Below the pieces are notes generated by a model. It saw only the letters and a program-made list of their open reading frames with translations. It was not told where the DNA came from and did not search any database. A program made the translations under genes and the position numbers. This document shows, in pieces, positions 1-9,706 of a DNA stretch of 64,000 bases (positions are counted from its first letter, which is position 1; the number at the start of each line of letters is the position of its first letter). This stretch comes from Flavobacterium chryseum (lineage in GTDB: Bacteria; Bacteroidota; Bacteroidia; Flavobacteriales; Flavobacteriaceae): assembly GCF_004362015.1 (NCBI RefSeq), contig NZ_SNWW01000005.1, positions 124,001-188,000 of the forward strand, written 5' to 3'.

Positions 1-334
1 TAATAAAGATATTTTCGGCTTCTAATTCAGATTCGATATTGCCTAAAATTCGTAAACTTTCAGATTGTTGCTGAATTACGATTTCGGTAATATCCTTAAT
101 TAATTGATGCGCTGAAACTCCGCCAAGATATTTTTCACCAGAAATCCCGGAAAGGCTTAATCTCCGAATAGCGGCATAGCGAACTCTAAAAAATTCATCT
201 AAGTTGTTAGAAAAAATTCCAACAAAACGCAACCTGTCTAAAAGCGGCACCGTATTATCTCCAGCTTCCTGAAGTACTCTTGCATTAAACGCTAACCAAC
301 TTTTCTCTCTATCGATATATTTCTGCTCGTACAC
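1..334 (-). CDS. ppk1: Polyphosphate kinase 1, N-terminal part (cut by window edge)
   Basis: Reading the minus strand from a GTG at 334 gives an open frame that runs off the left edge. The visible 111 residues match the PPK1 N-terminal domain: REKSWLAFNARVLQEA near residue 9 and FSNNLDEFFRVR near residue 41 are family signatures. PPK1 makes inorganic polyphosphate from ATP and works at the inner face of the membrane. The GTG lies 5 bases after the sixA stop codon and no ATG lies near it in frame, so GTG is the likely start. The short gap indicates an operon sixA-ppk1, a common arrangement in Flavobacteriia. The catalytic histidines lie outside the window. Confidence 0.85.
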   Translation of the reverse strand, partial: MYEQKYIDREKSWLAFNARVLQEAGDNTVPLLDRLRFVGIFSNNLDEFFRVRYAAIRRLSLSGISGEKYLGGVSAHQLIKDITEIVIQQQSESLRILGNIESELEAENIFI

Positions 335-339
335 TATAT

Positions 340-825
340 TTATTTTAAATCTTTGGGGAAAATAGTTTTTTGGGTTTTGCCTTTCTCGATTGTATTCCAG
401 GCATCGCTGTCAAATTTAAGTGAAACGAAGCCGGAAGTAGGTACATTTTCGATAAAAACATCCCCAAATTTATTAACAAAATTTGTAATAGCCTCGTTAT
501 GTCCAAAAAGAATAACGCTTTCTAAACTATTATCACATGATTTGATAATTTTTTCGAGCTGTTTATCATCAAAAGTATAAAGATCGTCTTTGTAAATAAT
601 GCTTTCTATAGGATAAGAAAGATTTTGAGCAAAAATAAGCGCTGTCTCAGAGGCACGTGCAGCAGTACTACTCCAGATTATATAGGTTTTAGGTAGAAAT
701 TTTGAAATATTGGTTGATACTTCGTGTGCATCTAAGATTCCTCTTTTCATTAAAGGTCTGTCAAAATCCTTTAAAGGTGCTTCCCAACTCGATTTTGCAT
801 GACGTATTAAAATTAAATTTTTCAT
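340..825 (-). CDS. sixA: Phosphohistidine phosphatase SixA
   Basis: A 161-residue histidine phosphatase. The RHG-type motif LIRHAKSSW is at residues 6-14, the second catalytic histidine is in LFGHNEAI near residue 109, and the length fits SixA. Members of this branch remove phosphate from phosphohistidine on signalling proteins; the substrate in Bacteroidota is not established. It is a cytoplasmic protein with no signal peptide. Just downstream, 5 bases away on the same strand, starts ppk1, so the two are probably co-transcribed, which links the gene to phosphate metabolism by context only. Confidence 0.85.
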   Translation of the reverse strand: MKNLILIRHAKSSWEAPLKDFDRPLMKRGILDAHEVSTNISKFLPKTYIIWSSTAARASETALIFAQNLSYPIESIIYKDDLYTFDDKQLEKIIKSCDNSLESVILFGHNEAITNFVNKFGDVFIENVPTSGFVSLKFDSDAWNTIEKGKTQKTIFPKDLK

Positions 826-1318
826 AAATGGACGGATTTAGAAACTTTAATAAGAAGTTTCTCTTTATTGAAGTTCTAATTTACAAAAGAATTTCTAATA
901 CTTCTCCATTTTTTGACTCTGTTAACATTAAAAGAGTTTTAACAGGATTATAAAAAGTCTACTGCTCAAAAATATAAACAAACAAGAATTAAATTTTTTA
1001 ACAATTTGTGTACTTCATCTGCTAAAACCATCACTTAGTCGATTTTTATGGATTATTAAAAAATTAACTAATTATCTGATTATTAGATATTTATAATATT
1101 TTAAAAAGCACTTTTTCCGTCAAAAAATTAAAAAAATGACGATTTTTTATTTGTTAGAAATCACATTAAAAATCATTTTTCAGACATTTTCGTAACAAAA
1201 AAGGACGTTTCAACGGTTTTTCAGGTTAGTTGCAGATAAAAAAAATCAATATTAAACTGGCGACATAACTTTGATTATGTTAAAATTTTAAAAATAATGC
1301 AAAAAAAAATATTAAGTT
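826..1318. other. Intergenic region, no gene seen
   Basis: About 490 bases of very AT-rich DNA between the divergent sixA and the adhesin cassette. No convincing open frame, tRNA or long repeat was seen. The right end holds a TAnnTTTG element that could drive the adhesin cassette; the sixA promoter must also lie here but was not pinned down. Confidence 0.6.
1266..1273 (+). promoter_or_regulatory. Possible -7 element of the adhesin cassette
   Basis: TAACTTTG matches the Bacteroidota -7 consensus TAnnTTTG and lies 45 bases before the first gene. No TTG occurs at the expected 17-23 base distance upstream, so the match is only partial. Confidence 0.35.
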
Positions 1319-1867
1319 ATGAGAACAAAATTTACTCTTAGAAAAGCACTAAAATTTTTAAAAAATTGTAAGTCTGTTTTATCTTCCAGAAAAGCGATAT
1401 TTCAAAAAAATATTTTTCCTATACTGTTTTGTTTAGCATTAAATATTTCATTTGCTCAATCCGGTTGTAAGGCTACTTTGATTGTTGAAAATAATGGAAA
1501 TGTAAGAAGTACGCCTCTGGATGGAACTTACTACTCGATGGTTCTGACAAATAACGGTTCGTCGGTCGATACTTATTTTCTTAGTTCAAAAAACATTAAT
1601 TCTTCGTGCAGCAATACTGATGATAGTGCTGTAACATCAAATGTAATTCTTACTGCTGATTTCATCGATTCTGAAAAAAACGCCATTAGTGAAATCACTT
1701 TAAGTGCAGGACAAACCCTGAATTTTTATGTACACATTATAGTGCCCGTTGGTACGGCTGTAGAAAAATGGTCCTGCAATCAGATTATTGCCTCCTCAAA
1801 AAACTGTACCAATTATTCGGTAGAAACTGTTTTACACACGTACATCATTAATCCGGTTAATGATTAA
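1319..1867 (+). CDS. Small secreted protein upstream of adhesin
   Basis: 182 residues with a long positively charged N-region, a hydrophobic stretch at about 34-45 and a probable cleavage after SFAQ (about residue 47), so it should be exported. The mature part is beta-rich, Ser/Thr/Asn-rich and has about five cysteines, consistent with disulfides in the periplasm or outside. I do not recognise the family. It stands 35 bases before the giant adhesin on the same strand, whose N-region is similarly extended, so it is likely part of the same transcript and perhaps an accessory or minor subunit of that surface structure. It has no T9SS sorting tail. Confidence 0.6.
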   Translation: MRTKFTLRKALKFLKNCKSVLSSRKAIFQKNIFPILFCLALNISFAQSGCKATLIVENNGNVRSTPLDGTYYSMVLTNNGSSVDTYFLSSKNINSSCSNTDDSAVTSNVILTADFIDSEKNAISEITLSAGQTLNFYVHIIVPVGTAVEKWSCNQIIASSKNCTNYSVETVLHTYIINPVND

Positions 1868-1902
1868 ATTTTATATCAAGCACGATCTTAAAATAATTTA
1901 AA

Positions 1903-4900
1903 ATGAAAATAACTATACTCGCCTTTAGCCATTATTTATGTGATATAAAAAGAATATCTTTTGCAGTATTACTCCTTTTGGTCAGTTCATTAGGTTTTGC
2001 GCAAACGGTTACCACTAACAAAACAGTAACTGCAAATACCAGTAGTTGCGGCATTGTAAATGTAAAAGTTGATATTACAGGTTCTGACCCAATCACAAGA
2101 AACTCTGATATAATTTTAGTTATTGATGTATCCGGAAGTATGGGAAATACAATCTCTGGCGATACAAAAACATCAATGGATTATGCTAAACTAGCTGCAA
2201 AATCTTTTATTACGCAGGCATCAGCCAACACCAATAATCGAATTTCAATTGTTTCATATACTACAAATGCAAAACTCGAAATTGGATTAACGTATTTGAA
2301 TGCTGTAGGTGTTACTGCCTTGAATGCAAAAATAAATGCACTTACTGCGACTAACAATACGAACATTCAGGATGGAATTGTAAAAGCAGAAAAGGAATTA
2401 GAAACGAACGGCCGTTTTGATTGTGCTACCGGAAGAAGTATTATTTTACTAACTGACGGAGTTGCAAACCGAACCGGAAGTGTTGGAAGTACTTCGACTT
2501 GTAATAATGTAAGTACTTCATCTACTTGCGTTACTTCTGCTATTACTGCTGCAACCAATGCAAAAACAACTGTAAAATCGAGTATTACTTATAACAATCA
2601 GATTTTTTCTGTTGGTTTATTTGGCGGAATTCCCGGTAATATCAATACGGTTGGAAGTGATAAATATGTTGCCAAATATACTTTGGATGGCATTCAGGGA
2701 AGTCCATCTTATATTACTCAAAATGGTGCCAACTTAACGGCTATTTACAATCAGATTGCTACTCAAATTTCGTGGATTGCCCAAAGTTTGATTGAAAAAG
2801 AAACTATTATTCCGGGTTTTACAATAGGTTCAATTTCGGTTAGTAAGGGTACAACTTCTGTTTCCGGACAAGTAATTACGTGGAATACTGATTTCTTGAA
2901 TTCAGAAACTATCACATTAAACTATCAATTAACACCAACCGGAAGTGCTTGTGGCAATCAGACGGTTAGTACATCTACTTTTAGTTATCAAAATACATCT
3001 TGCTCCAGTGATTCGAAAACTATTACAAGCCCGAGTTATTTTGTTCCTTGTTTGCCTTTAATAACGGGAATGCTAACTGCATGCGGATCGACAACATTAA
3101 CGGCTTCTACAAATGCAGCTTCTCCTACGTACGTTTGGTACAAAGATGATGTTATTATAACAGAACAAACGGCACCAACACTTGTAGTAACCGCAAGTGG
3201 AGCGTATAAAGTAACAGTAAAAAATGGAAGTACAAATTGTGAATTAACTTCTGCCGCATCTACCATAACCATTACTCCGGCAGCGGCTCTTGTTGCACCG
3301 AATAATGTTACGATTGAAGGATGCAGCACAGCTTCAATTACGGGATTGGTGTACAAAACGACAGATACTGCTATTACCTTAGCACAATTAAATACTGCAG
3401 GAGGCTCTCTTGCAAACAGTGCAAGCCTGGGAACTTATACAATATCCTATTCTGATACTGCTTCCGGAACATGTCCGATTGTGGTAAACAGAACATTTAA
3501 AGTTACAACTGGCTGTGGCATAATTACAAAAAATCAAATAATTACAATTCAGGATACGACTGCACCAAATTGGACAACAACTGCAAATGCTCTAAACGTA
3601 ACTTTACAATGCAGCGATTCAGCAGGATTGGCTTCAGCTCAAAACCAAGCGTCAGTTGCAACCGATAATTGTGGAGGAACAATAATCTACACCAAAACAA
3701 GCGGAACTTTTGTTGCAGGTTCTTGCGCCAATTCTGGAACTTATACCAATACGTGGATTACGAAAGATGTTTGTTTGAATTCTTCTACTACTTTCACACA
3801 AATAATAACTATTCAGGATACAACCGCTCCAACCTGGACAACAACTGCAACTGCTTTAAATGTAACTTTACAGTGCAACGATTCAGCAGGATTAACTTCC
3901 ACCCAAAAACAAGCGCCAGTTGCGACCGACAATTGTGGAGGAGCAATAATCTATACCAAAACAAGTGGTACTCTTATAGCTGGTTCTTGCGCCAATTCCG
4001 GAACTTATACTAATACGTGGATTGCTAAAGATGTTTGTTTGAATACTTCTACAACTTTTACGCAAGTTATAACAATTGAGGATACAACCGCGCCAATATG
4101 GACAACTAATGCAACTGCTTTAAATGTAACTTTACAATGCAACGATACTTCAGGATTAGCTTCGGCTCAAAAGCAAGCGCCCGTTGCAACGGACAATTGT
4201 GGAGGAACAATAACCTATACCAAAATAAGCGGAACATTCGTTGCAGGTTCTTGCGCCAATTCCGGAACTTATACCAATACCTGGATTGCCAAAGATGTTT
4301 GTTTGAATGCTTCTACCATTTTCACTCAAGTGATCACAATTATTGACAATACTGCGCCGACATGGACAACTACTGCAACTGCTTTAAATGTAACTTTACA
4401 GTGCAACGATTCAGCAGGATTAGCCTCGGCTCAAAACCAAGCGCCAGTTGCAACCGATAATTGTGGAGGAACTATAATCTACACCAAAACAAGCGGAACT
4501 TTTGTTGTGGGTTCTTGCATTAATTCCGGGACTTATACCAATACGTGGATTGCCAAAGATATTTGTTTGAATTCTTCTTCAGTTTTTACGCAAATAATAA
4601 CTATTCAGGATACTACTGTGCCAACTTGGACAACAACTTCTTCAGATTTGAATGTAACTCTGCAATGCAGCGATTCAACAGGATTAACTTCAGCACAAAA
4701 CCAAACGCCAGTTGCAACCGATAATTGCGGAGGAACTATAACGTACACCAAAACAAGCGGAACATTCGTTGCTGGTTCTTGTGCTAATGCCGGAACTTAT
4801 ATCAATACGTGGATTGCCAAAGATGTTTGTTTGAATACTTCTTCAGCTTTTACTCAAGTGATAACAATTGAGGATACTGCTGCGCCGACATGGACAACAA

Positions 4901-7900
4901 CTGAAACTGCTTTAAATGTAACTTTACAATGTAGTGATTCATCAGGATTAACTTCTGCTCAAAACCAAACGCCAGTTGCAACCGATAATTGCGGAGGAAC
5001 AATAATCTACACCAAAACAAGCGGAAGTTTTATTGAGGGTTCTTGTTCAAATTCCGGAACGTACACTAATACGTGGATTGCCAAAGATGTTTGTTTGAAT
5101 ACTTCTACGACTTTCACGCAAATAATAACTATTGAGGATACAACCGCTCCAACTTGGACAACGACTGCGAATGCTCTACACGTAACTTTACAGTGCAGTG
5201 ATTCAGCAGGATTAACTACTGCTCAAAATCAAGCACCAGTGGCAACTGATAATTGTGGAGGAACTATAATTTACACTAAAACAAGCGGGACTTTTGTTGC
5301 AGGTTCTTGCGCTAATTCCGGGACATATACCAATACCTGGATTGCAAAAGATGTTTGTTTAAATTCTTCTACAGTTTTTACGCAAGTGATAACAATTGAA
5401 GATAATTCTGCACCAACATGGACAACAGCTTCTTCAGATTTGAATATAACTTTACAATGTAGTGATTCATCAGGATTAACTTCAGCTCAAAATCAAGCGC
5501 CAGTTGCAACTGATAATTGTGGAGGAGCAATAACATACACTAAAACAAGTGGAACTTTTATCGCAGGTTCTTGTGCAAATTCTGGGACTTATACCAATAC
5601 GTGGATTGCAAAAGATGTTTGTTTGAATACTTCTACGACTTTTACGCAAGTGATAACAATTGGGGATACTGCTGCGCCAACATGGACAACAACTGCAACT
5701 GCTTTAAATGTAACTTTACAATGTAGCGATTCAGCAGGATTAACTACTGCTCAAAACCAAGTGCCTGTTGCTACTGATAATTGTGGAGGAACAATAACAT
5801 ACACCAAAACAAGCGGAACTTTTGTTGCGGGTTCTTGCGCCAATTCCGGAACTTATACCAATACGTGGATTGCGAAAGATGTTTGTTTGAATACTTCTTC
5901 AGTTTTTACGCAAGTAATTACAATTGAAGATACAATCGCGCCAACATGGACAACAGCTTCTTCAGATTTGAATGTAACTTTACAATGCAACGATACTTCG
6001 GGATTAACTTCAGCACAAAATCAAACGCCAGTTGCAAATGATAATTGTGGAGGAACAATAATCTATACCAAAACAAGTGGTACTTTTATAGCTGGTTCTT
6101 GTGCAAATTCTGGAACTTATATCAATACCTGGATTGCGAAAGATGTTTGTTTAAATTCTTCTACAGCTTTCACTCAAATAATTACAATTCAGGATACTGC
6201 TACGCCTACATGGACAACAACTTCTTTAGATTTGAATGTAACTTTACAATGCAGTGATTCAGCAGCATTGACTTCAGCACAAAACCAAGCGCCAGTTGCA
6301 GCCGATAATTGTGGAGGAACGGTAACCTATACTAAAACCTCAGGAACTTTTACTGCGGGTTCTTGTGTCAATTCCGGAACTTACACTAATACATGGATTG
6401 CGAAAGATGTTTGTTTGAATACTTCTACAGTTTTTACGCAAATCATAACTATTCAGGATACAACCGCGCCAACTTGGTCAAATCAAACTGCTTCTTTAAA
6501 TAAAACTATAGAATGCAACAATCAGGAAGCTTTGGCATCGGCACAAGACTTATTTCCAATTGCAACAGATTCTTGCGATTCTGACGTTTCGAATCTTGTG
6601 AAAGTAAGCGGAAGTTTTGTAACTTCTGAAGGATGCTCAAATGCAGGAACTTATACCAATACCTGGACTGTAAAAGACGATTGCGGAAATACTTCACAAA
6701 CTTTCACGCAAATAATTACAATTCAGGATACAACCGCGCCAACTTGGTTAACTGAAACTACTTCTTTAAATAAAACTATCGAATGCAGTAATCAGGAAGC
6801 TTTGGCATCGGCGCAAGCTTTGTTTCCAACTGCAACAGATTCTTGCGATTCTGATGTTTCGAATCTTGTGAAAATAAGCGGAAGTTTTGTAGCTTCTGAA
6901 GGATGTTCAAATGCTGGAACTTACACCAACACTTGGACTGTAAAAGACGATTGTGGAAATACTTCACAAACTTTTACGCAAGTAATTACAATCCAGGACA
7001 CAACTGCGCCAACTTGGTCAACTCAAACTGCTTCTTTAAACAAAACAATCGAATGCAACAATCAGGAAAGTTTGGCATCGGCGCAAGCCTTATTTCCAAC
7101 TGCAACAGATTCCTGCGACTCGGATGTTTCGAACATTGTGAAAATAAGCGGAAGTTTTGTAGCTTCTGAAGGATGTTCAAATGCAGGAACTTACACCAAC
7201 ACCTGGACTGTAAAAGACGATTGTGGAAATACTTCTGAAACTTTCACGCAAATAATTACAATTCAGGACACAACTGCTCCAACTTGGTCAACCGAAAATG
7301 CTTCTTTAAATAAAACTATCGAATGCAGCAATCAGCAAGCTTTGGCATCGGCGCAAGCCTTATTTCCAATTGCAGCAGATTCTTGCGATTCTGATGTTTC
7401 GAATCTTGTAAAAATAAGCGGAAGTTTTGTCGCTTCTGAAGGATGTTCAAATGCGGGAACTTACACCAACACCTGGACTGTAAAAGATGATTGTGGAAAT
7501 AGTTCTGAAACTTTCACGCAAATAATCACAATTCAGGATACGACCGTACCAACATTTATTGGTGAGTTGCCGCAGAATAGTACCGTTTCCTGTGATGCCG
7601 TTCCGCAACCTGCCAATTTACAGGCTTCTGATAATTGCAATGGAGCTTTACCAATAGTATATTCTCAAACTAAAAGTGCAATTCAAAATGAATGTGATAC
7701 AAATTACACTTTAATCCGTAAATGGACCATTAGCGATTGTAGCGGAAACACCGTTTCACATACTCAGATCATAACGGTAAGAGACACTACTCCTCCTACA
7801 GGAACAGCTCCTGCGAACATTGTTGGTTTAGTAAGTATTGCTGATATTCCGATTGCAAGCACTGATGATGTAAAAGATGTTGCTGACAATTGCAGTAATA

Positions 7901-8637
7901 ATGTAAGCATTACTATAAGTGAATCAAACAATGGAGGAAGCGGTTGCGAGGGTAATCCTTACATAGTAACAAGAACCTATACTTTAACTGATTGTGCTGG
8001 TAATTCAACAAATTTAGTACAAACCATTACTATCGAAAATCAAGTTCCTCCTATTAGTATTATAAATAGTGAGGCTTGTAATGATGATGCTACTCTTGTT
8101 AACCTGCTTAATTTGTTGCCAGCAAATACAACAACTACTGGAATCTGGGTTGACACCAATGGAACAAATGCACTACAAGGAAACATATTCAATCCGTTTG
8201 GTCTTGCATTGGGCAATTATACATTTGAATATAAAATTAATCATGCAAATTGTCCAAGAAGTATTCTGCTTACTATGGAAATTAATGATGACTGCATCGT
8301 GTTAGCCTGCGGAAATGTCCTCATACACAATGCTTTCTCTCCTAACGGTGATGGAATGAATGATATTTTCAAAATTGATAATATCGACGAACTAACCTGC
8401 TATCCCGGAAACACTGTTGAAATTTACAATCGCTGGGGAATATTAGTATTCGACACCATTGATTACAATAATACGACGAATGCATTCGACGGAACTTCCA
8501 GAGGCAGAACGACTATTAAACAATCGGAAGGCTTACCAACGGGAACCTACTTTTATATTGTCAATTACCAATCTTTAGACGTGAATAACGCAATTCAAAT
8601 GAATAAAAAAGAGGGTTATCTGTATTTATCAAAATAA
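1903..8637 (+). CDS. Giant VWA/repeat surface adhesin with T9SS type B tail
   Basis: 2244 residues. A signal peptide ends near AQ (residues 33-34). A von Willebrand A domain follows (about 70-295) with the metal-site motif DVSGS at 75-79, then a spacer with Ig-like character (about 300-550), 11 repeats of 88 residues (551-1518), four related repeats of 90 residues (1519-1878), two divergent repeats, and a gliding-motility-associated C-terminal domain (about 2143-2244, NAFSPNGDGMNDIF). That last domain is the T9SS type B signal found on SprB-like proteins. Each 88-residue repeat carries four regularly spaced cysteines. The domains point to a cell-surface adhesin with a metal-dependent binding head on a disulfide-braced stalk. 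The downstream SprF-like gene supports this: type B substrates generally need such a partner. The ligand is unknown. Confidence 0.9.
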   Translation: MKITILAFSHYLCDIKRISFAVLLLLVSSLGFAQTVTTNKTVTANTSSCGIVNVKVDITGSDPITRNSDIILVIDVSGSMGNTISGDTKTSMDYAKLAAKSFITQASANTNNRISIVSYTTNAKLEIGLTYLNAVGVTALNAKINALTATNNTNIQDGIVKAEKELETNGRFDCATGRSIILLTDGVANRTGSVGSTSTCNNVSTSSTCVTSAITAATNAKTTVKSSITYNNQIFSVGLFGGIPGNINTVGSDKYVAKYTLDGIQGSPSYITQNGANLTAIYNQIATQISWIAQSLIEKETIIPGFTIGSISVSKGTTSVSGQVITWNTDFLNSETITLNYQLTPTGSACGNQTVSTSTFSYQNTSCSSDSKTITSPSYFVPCLPLITGMLTACGSTTLTASTNAASPTYVWYKDDVIITEQTAPTLVVTASGAYKVTVKNGSTNCELTSAASTITITPAAALVAPNNVTIEGCSTASITGLVYKTTDTAITLAQLNTAGGSLANSASLGTYTISYSDTASGTCPIVVNRTFKVTTGCGIITKNQIITIQDTTAPNWTTTANALNVTLQCSDSAGLASAQNQASVATDNCGGTIIYTKTSGTFVAGSCANSGTYTNTWITKDVCLNSSTTFTQIITIQDTTAPTWTTTATALNVTLQCNDSAGLTSTQKQAPVATDNCGGAIIYTKTSGTLIAGSCANSGTYTNTWIAKDVCLNTSTTFTQVITIEDTTAPIWTTNATALNVTLQCNDTSGLASAQKQAPVATDNCGGTITYTKISGTFVAGSCANSGTYTNTWIAKDVCLNASTIFTQVITIIDNTAPTWTTTATALNVTLQCNDSAGLASAQNQAPVATDNCGGTIIYTKTSGTFVVGSCINSGTYTNTWIAKDICLNSSSVFTQIITIQDTTVPTWTTTSSDLNVTLQCSDSTGLTSAQNQTPVATDNCGGTITYTKTSGTFVAGSCANAGTYINTWIAKDVCLNTSSAFTQVITIEDTAAPTWTTTETALNVTLQCSDSSGLTSAQNQTPVATDNCGGTIIYTKTSGSFIEGSCSNSGTYTNTWIAKDVCLNTSTTFTQIITIEDTTAPTWTTTANALHVTLQCSDSAGLTTAQNQAPVATDNCGGTIIYTKTSGTFVAGSCANSGTYTNTWIAKDVCLNSSTVFTQVITIEDNSAPTWTTASSDLNITLQCSDSSGLTSAQNQAPVATDNCGGAITYTKTSGTFIAGSCANSGTYTNTWIAKDVCLNTSTTFTQVITIGDTAAPTWTTTATALNVTLQCSDSAGLTTAQNQVPVATDNCGGTITYTKTSGTFVAGSCANSGTYTNTWIAKDVCLNTSSVFTQVITIEDTIAPTWTTASSDLNVTLQCNDTSGLTSAQNQTPVANDNCGGTIIYTKTSGTFIAGSCANSGTYINTWIAKDVCLNSSTAFTQIITIQDTATPTWTTTSLDLNVTLQCSDSAALTSAQNQAPVAADNCGGTVTYTKTSGTFTAGSCVNSGTYTNTWIAKDVCLNTSTVFTQIITIQDTTAPTWSNQTASLNKTIECNNQEALASAQDLFPIATDSCDSDVSNLVKVSGSFVTSEGCSNAGTYTNTWTVKDDCGNTSQTFTQIITIQDTTAPTWLTETTSLNKTIECSNQEALASAQALFPTATDSCDSDVSNLVKISGSFVASEGCSNAGTYTNTWTVKDDCGNTSQTFTQVITIQDTTAPTWSTQTASLNKTIECNNQESLASAQALFPTATDSCDSDVSNIVKISGSFVASEGCSNAGTYTNTWTVKDDCGNTSETFTQIITIQDTTAPTWSTENASLNKTIECSNQQALASAQALFPIAADSCDSDVSNLVKISGSFVASEGCSNAGTYTNTWTVKDDCGNSSETFTQIITIQDTTVPTFIGELPQNSTVSCDAVPQPANLQASDNCNGALPIVYSQTKSAIQNECDTNYTLIRKWTISDCSGNTVSHTQIITVRDTTPPTGTAPANIVGLVSIADIPIASTDDVKDVADNCSNNVSITISESNNGGSGCEGNPYIVTRTYTLTDCAGNSTNLVQTITIENQVPPISIINSEACNDDATLVNLLNLLPANTTTTGIWVDTNGTNALQGNIFNPFGLALGNYTFEYKINHANCPRSILLTMEINDDCIVLACGNVLIHNAFSPNGDGMNDIFKIDNIDELTCYPGNTVEIYNRWGILVFDTIDYNNTTNAFDGTSRGRTTIKQSEGLPTGTYFYIVNYQSLDVNNAIQMNKKEGYLYLSK
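3553..6456 (+). repeat. Eleven tandem 264-bp coding repeats (type A)
   Basis: Eleven consecutive units of exactly 264 bp, each coding for 88 residues that begin with D-T-T-A-P-T-W or a variant and end with the ITI[QEG] run. Multiplying 11 by 264 from the first start lands exactly on the start of the next repeat class, so there is no net insertion or deletion. Differences are scattered substitutions, some in blocks shared by non-adjacent units (for example ASSDLN in units 8 and 10), suggesting gene conversion or block duplication. Confidence 0.95.
6457..7536 (+). repeat. Four tandem 270-bp coding repeats (type B)
   Basis: Four consecutive units of exactly 270 bp (90 residues) that share the D-T-T-A-P-T-W start and the F-T-Q-[IV]-I-T-I-Q end with type A, but have a different centre (LNKTIEC, SDVSN, SEGCSNAG). 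They form the membrane-proximal end of the stalk and look like a separate amplification. Confidence 0.95.
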
Positions 8638-8646
8638 GCTTATCAA

Positions 8647-8679
8647 CACCATTCATAAAATCAATAAAAATGAATGGTG
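8647..8679 (+). terminator. Hairpin after the adhesin gene
   Basis: A perfect 10-bp inverted repeat (8647-8656 and 8670-8679) with a 13-base loop sits 10 bases after the adhesin stop. No T-run follows, so it is more likely an mRNA-processing, attenuation or stability element than a strong terminator; it separates the adhesin from the SprF-like gene. Confidence 0.5.
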
Positions 8680-8777
8680 ATATTAGAAAGTCCTTGATTT
8701 TGAGTAAATACGAATTGGCTTAATGTTAGGATTTCATTTCTGAAAAAATCATTAGTAATAATTGAAATAATAATACT

Positions 8778-9695
8778 ATGGGAACAAAATTATTTTCCTT
8801 CGCTATAATGTTGGTTACCATTGCAGGTTATGCACAACAAGATGCACAATTTACGCAATATATGTACAACACTATCAACATAAATCCTGCTTACGCAGGT
8901 TCTCGTGGAGCCTTAAGTATTTTTGGCTTATATCGTACGCAATGGGTTGGGCTTGATGGAGCACCCGAAACCAGCAGTTTTTCTGTCAATACACCTATCA
9001 ATAACAGTAATGTGGGAGTTGGAGTTTCTTTGGTCAATGATAAAATTGGGCCAACAAACGAAAACACTTTTTCTGTAGATCTGTCGTATACCATTCAGAC
9101 ATCGGCAAGCTTTAAACTTTCTTTTGGTATTAAAGGAACAGCGAATTTATTCAATCTTGATGTTGATAAACTAAATCCGGAATTTCAGGGAGATCCTCAA
9201 TTTCAGGATCTCGACAATAAATTTTCTCCTAATGTTGGAGCCGGAATTTATTGGCATTCTGATAAAGCATACCTCGGTTTATCAATTCCGAATTTTATCG
9301 AAACCGATCGTTACGACGATAATGATATTGCCATTTTTAAAGAAAAAATCAATTACTATTTTATGGCAGGTTATGTATTCGATTTAGACAAATATCAATA
9401 CATAAAATTTAAACCGGCCGCTTTAGTTAAAATGATTGAAGGCGCGCCATTGCAAGTTGATGTTTCGGCCAATTTTATGTTCATCGATAAATTTGTAGTG
9501 GGTGTTGCTTACAGATGGAGCGCTTCTTTGAGCGCAATGGTAGGTTTTCAAATTACAGACGGCCTTTATTTAGGATACGGATACGATCGCGAAACCACAA
9601 ACCTAAATAATTATAATTCAGGATCGCATGAAATATTTATGCGTTATGAATTCTTAACAAACAATAAAAAATTGTCAAATCCACGTTTCTTCTAA
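8778..9695 (+). CDS. PorP/SprF family type IX secretion outer-membrane protein
   Basis: 305 residues with a signal peptide (cleavage after YAQQ, about residue 20). The mature start DAQFTQYMYNTININPAYAG is the hallmark of the PorP/SprF family, outer-membrane beta barrels that work with T9SS. In F. johnsoniae, SprF is needed to deliver the adhesin SprB, and each type B-tail protein tends to have its own SprF-like partner next to it. Here the partner is the adhesin just upstream, 140 bases away. The next gene starts 11 bases after the stop, so the two are co-transcribed. The length matches the family (about 300-330). Confidence 0.9.
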   Translation: MGTKLFSFAIMLVTIAGYAQQDAQFTQYMYNTININPAYAGSRGALSIFGLYRTQWVGLDGAPETSSFSVNTPINNSNVGVGVSLVNDKIGPTNENTFSVDLSYTIQTSASFKLSFGIKGTANLFNLDVDKLNPEFQGDPQFQDLDNKFSPNVGAGIYWHSDKAYLGLSIPNFIETDRYDDNDIAIFKEKINYYFMAGYVFDLDKYQYIKFKPAALVKMIEGAPLQVDVSANFMFIDKFVVGVAYRWSASLSAMVGFQITDGLYLGYGYDRETTNLNNYNSGSHEIFMRYEFLTNNKKLSNPRFF

Positions 9696-9706
9696 AAATA
9701 ATTATT

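Noticed and set aside
3036..7180. Several open frames of 60-115 codons on both strands inside the adhesin gene
   Set aside because: They follow the tandem repeats with the same period and lie wholly within the 2244-codon gene; they are shadows of the repeat.
3553..7536. Regular repeats considered as a CRISPR-like array
   Set aside because: The units are 264 and 270 bp, contiguous and in frame, with no spacers.
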